Below, one piece after another: positions 23,509 through 23,822 of a stretch of 23,822 bases of DNA. Position 1 is the stretch's first letter; every line of letters starts with the position of its first letter. The stretch comes from DATHRK01 sp035513295 (GTDB lineage Bacteria > Gemmatimonadota > Gemmatimonadetes > Longimicrobiales > RSA9). Where the stretch lies: positions 1-23,822 of the forward strand of contig DATKCH010000059.1 of assembly GCA_035513295.1 (NCBI GenBank), read 5' to 3'. The notes beneath the pieces were generated by a model. The model searched no databases. It saw only the letters and a program-made list of their open reading frames with translations, and had not been told where the DNA came from. The position numbers and the translations under genes were made by a program.

Positions 23509-23761
23509 TGCATGCGGCGGCTGCGGCCCCGCACGACCCGCGTCCGACCGACCGTCAAACGGGCGTCCGGGAGCCGCTCCGGTCCGGTCCCTGTTTTGCG
23601 AGGCCTGCGGCCGGGTGCGTCCGTTCTGGCTGAGGCCCCGCGAAGCGGTGCGACGTCTGGCAGAGTTCGGATTGATCTCCCCGCCGGCACGCGCCGGCAA
23701 GGAGGCCGGACCGCTTTCCGGAGCCGAGAGCGGGATACACAGAGAGGAACACCATCGATGA
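23471..23761 (+). CDS. Possible small zinc-ribbon protein
   Basis: A 96-residue frame from GTG 23471 with two Cys pairs: LWCNACGGCG (about 10-19) and LFCEACGRVRPFW (about 42-54), the C-x2-C ... C-x2-C pattern of a zinc ribbon, followed by a possible helix REAVRRLAEFGLI. The stop overlaps the next start as ATGA (23758-23761), like several real gene pairs here. Against it: the first third and the last part look unstructured, the GTG has only a weak ribosome binding site, and third-position GC (roughly 70 %) is low for this genome. The function is unknown; zinc-ribbon regulators or co-chaperone-like modules are possibilities only. Confidence 0.32.
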   Translation: MEPRRTEAGLWCNACGGCGPARPASDRPSNGRPGAAPVRSLFCEACGRVRPFWLRPREAVRRLAEFGLISPPARAGKEAGPLSGAESGIHREEHHR

Positions 23762-23822
23762 AATTCGTAACCGTCGCCTGCGCGTTGACGCTCATGGCCG
23801 TCTGCGCCCCGGCCGCCGCCCA
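23758..23822 (+). CDS. Secreted or outer-membrane protein, 5' end only (truncated by window)
   Basis: ATG at 23758 with GAGAGG (23742-23747) ten bases upstream begins MKFVTVACALTLMAVCAPAAA, a clear Sec signal peptide (Lys, hydrophobic core, Ala-x-Ala end). The rest lies outside the window. An exopolysaccharide-associated outer-membrane or periplasmic protein would suit the place, but nothing in the visible 21 codons identifies it. Confidence 0.7.
   Translation, partial: MKFVTVACALTLMAVCAPAAA

Noticed and set aside
1..23822. tRNA, rRNA, CRISPR arrays, insertion sequences, attachment sites
   Set aside because: None recognised when reading both strands; no regularly spaced repeats, transposase motifs or tRNA-like cloverleaf sequences were seen.

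Overview
The window is a very GC-rich piece of bacterial chromosome. It carries most of an exopolysaccharide, capsule or O-antigen type locus together with its own regulatory genes. A lipobox lipoprotein, a Wzm/Wzt-type ABC exporter with a carbohydrate-binding tail, a Wzc-type tyrosine kinase and a sigma-54-dependent NtrC-family regulator together point to a diderm (Gram-negative) organism. The third-codon GC, close to 100 % in many genes, would suit Gemmatimonadota, Myxococcota or similar phyla, but the sequence does not fix the taxon.

Layout. Left to right on the plus strand: an O-antigen ligase/polymerase-like membrane protein (409-1833); a three-gene cassette with ATGA overlaps, made of a polysaccharide deacetylase and two GT4-type glycosyltransferases (2022-5472), with visibly lower third-position GC; a small lipoprotein (5600-6091); the ABC-2 permease Wzm (6099-7085); and another GT4 (7092-8267). 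A GT39/ArnT-like membrane glycosyltransferase lies on the minus strand (9997-8297). A second tight plus-strand operon follows: GT4, GT2, a phosphoribosyltransferase-HAD fusion and the ATPase Wzt (10256-14794). On the minus strand come a GT2 and the initiating sugar transferase (15692-14781, 16485-15703), then a soluble histidine kinase and a sigma-54 response regulator (17881-16772, 19404-17878). Divergent from the regulator is a Wzc-like chain-length/BY-kinase protein (19707-22073). It is separated by a bidirectional terminator from a minus-strand pseudo-receiver/degenerate-GGDEF protein (23031-22150). The last 0.7 kb is intergenic and leads, with candidate sigma-54 and sigma-70 promoters, into a possible zinc-ribbon ORF and the signal peptide of a gene cut by the window end.

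How the parts may work together. The phosphoglycosyl transferase would load the first sugar phosphate onto undecaprenyl phosphate. GT2 and GT4 enzymes would extend it at the cytoplasmic face, Wzm-Wzt would export it, and the ligase-like protein, GT39 enzyme and Wzc would act at or beyond the inner membrane. No Wzx flippase, outer-membrane Wza or sugar-nucleotide synthesis genes are visible, so these must lie elsewhere.

The most interesting signals are: (1) several -24/-12 (sigma-54) promoter-like sites, four of them placing the predicted start of transcription 34-41 bases before a start codon of the EPS genes, inside a locus that encodes its own sigma-54 activator; (2) the PRTase-HAD fusion between glycosyltransferases and Wzt; (3) a response-regulator-like protein that has lost both the phospho-acceptor and the GGDEF signature; (4) a DUF4114-like lipoprotein next to the exporter; and (5) a compositionally distinct glycosyltransferase cassette.
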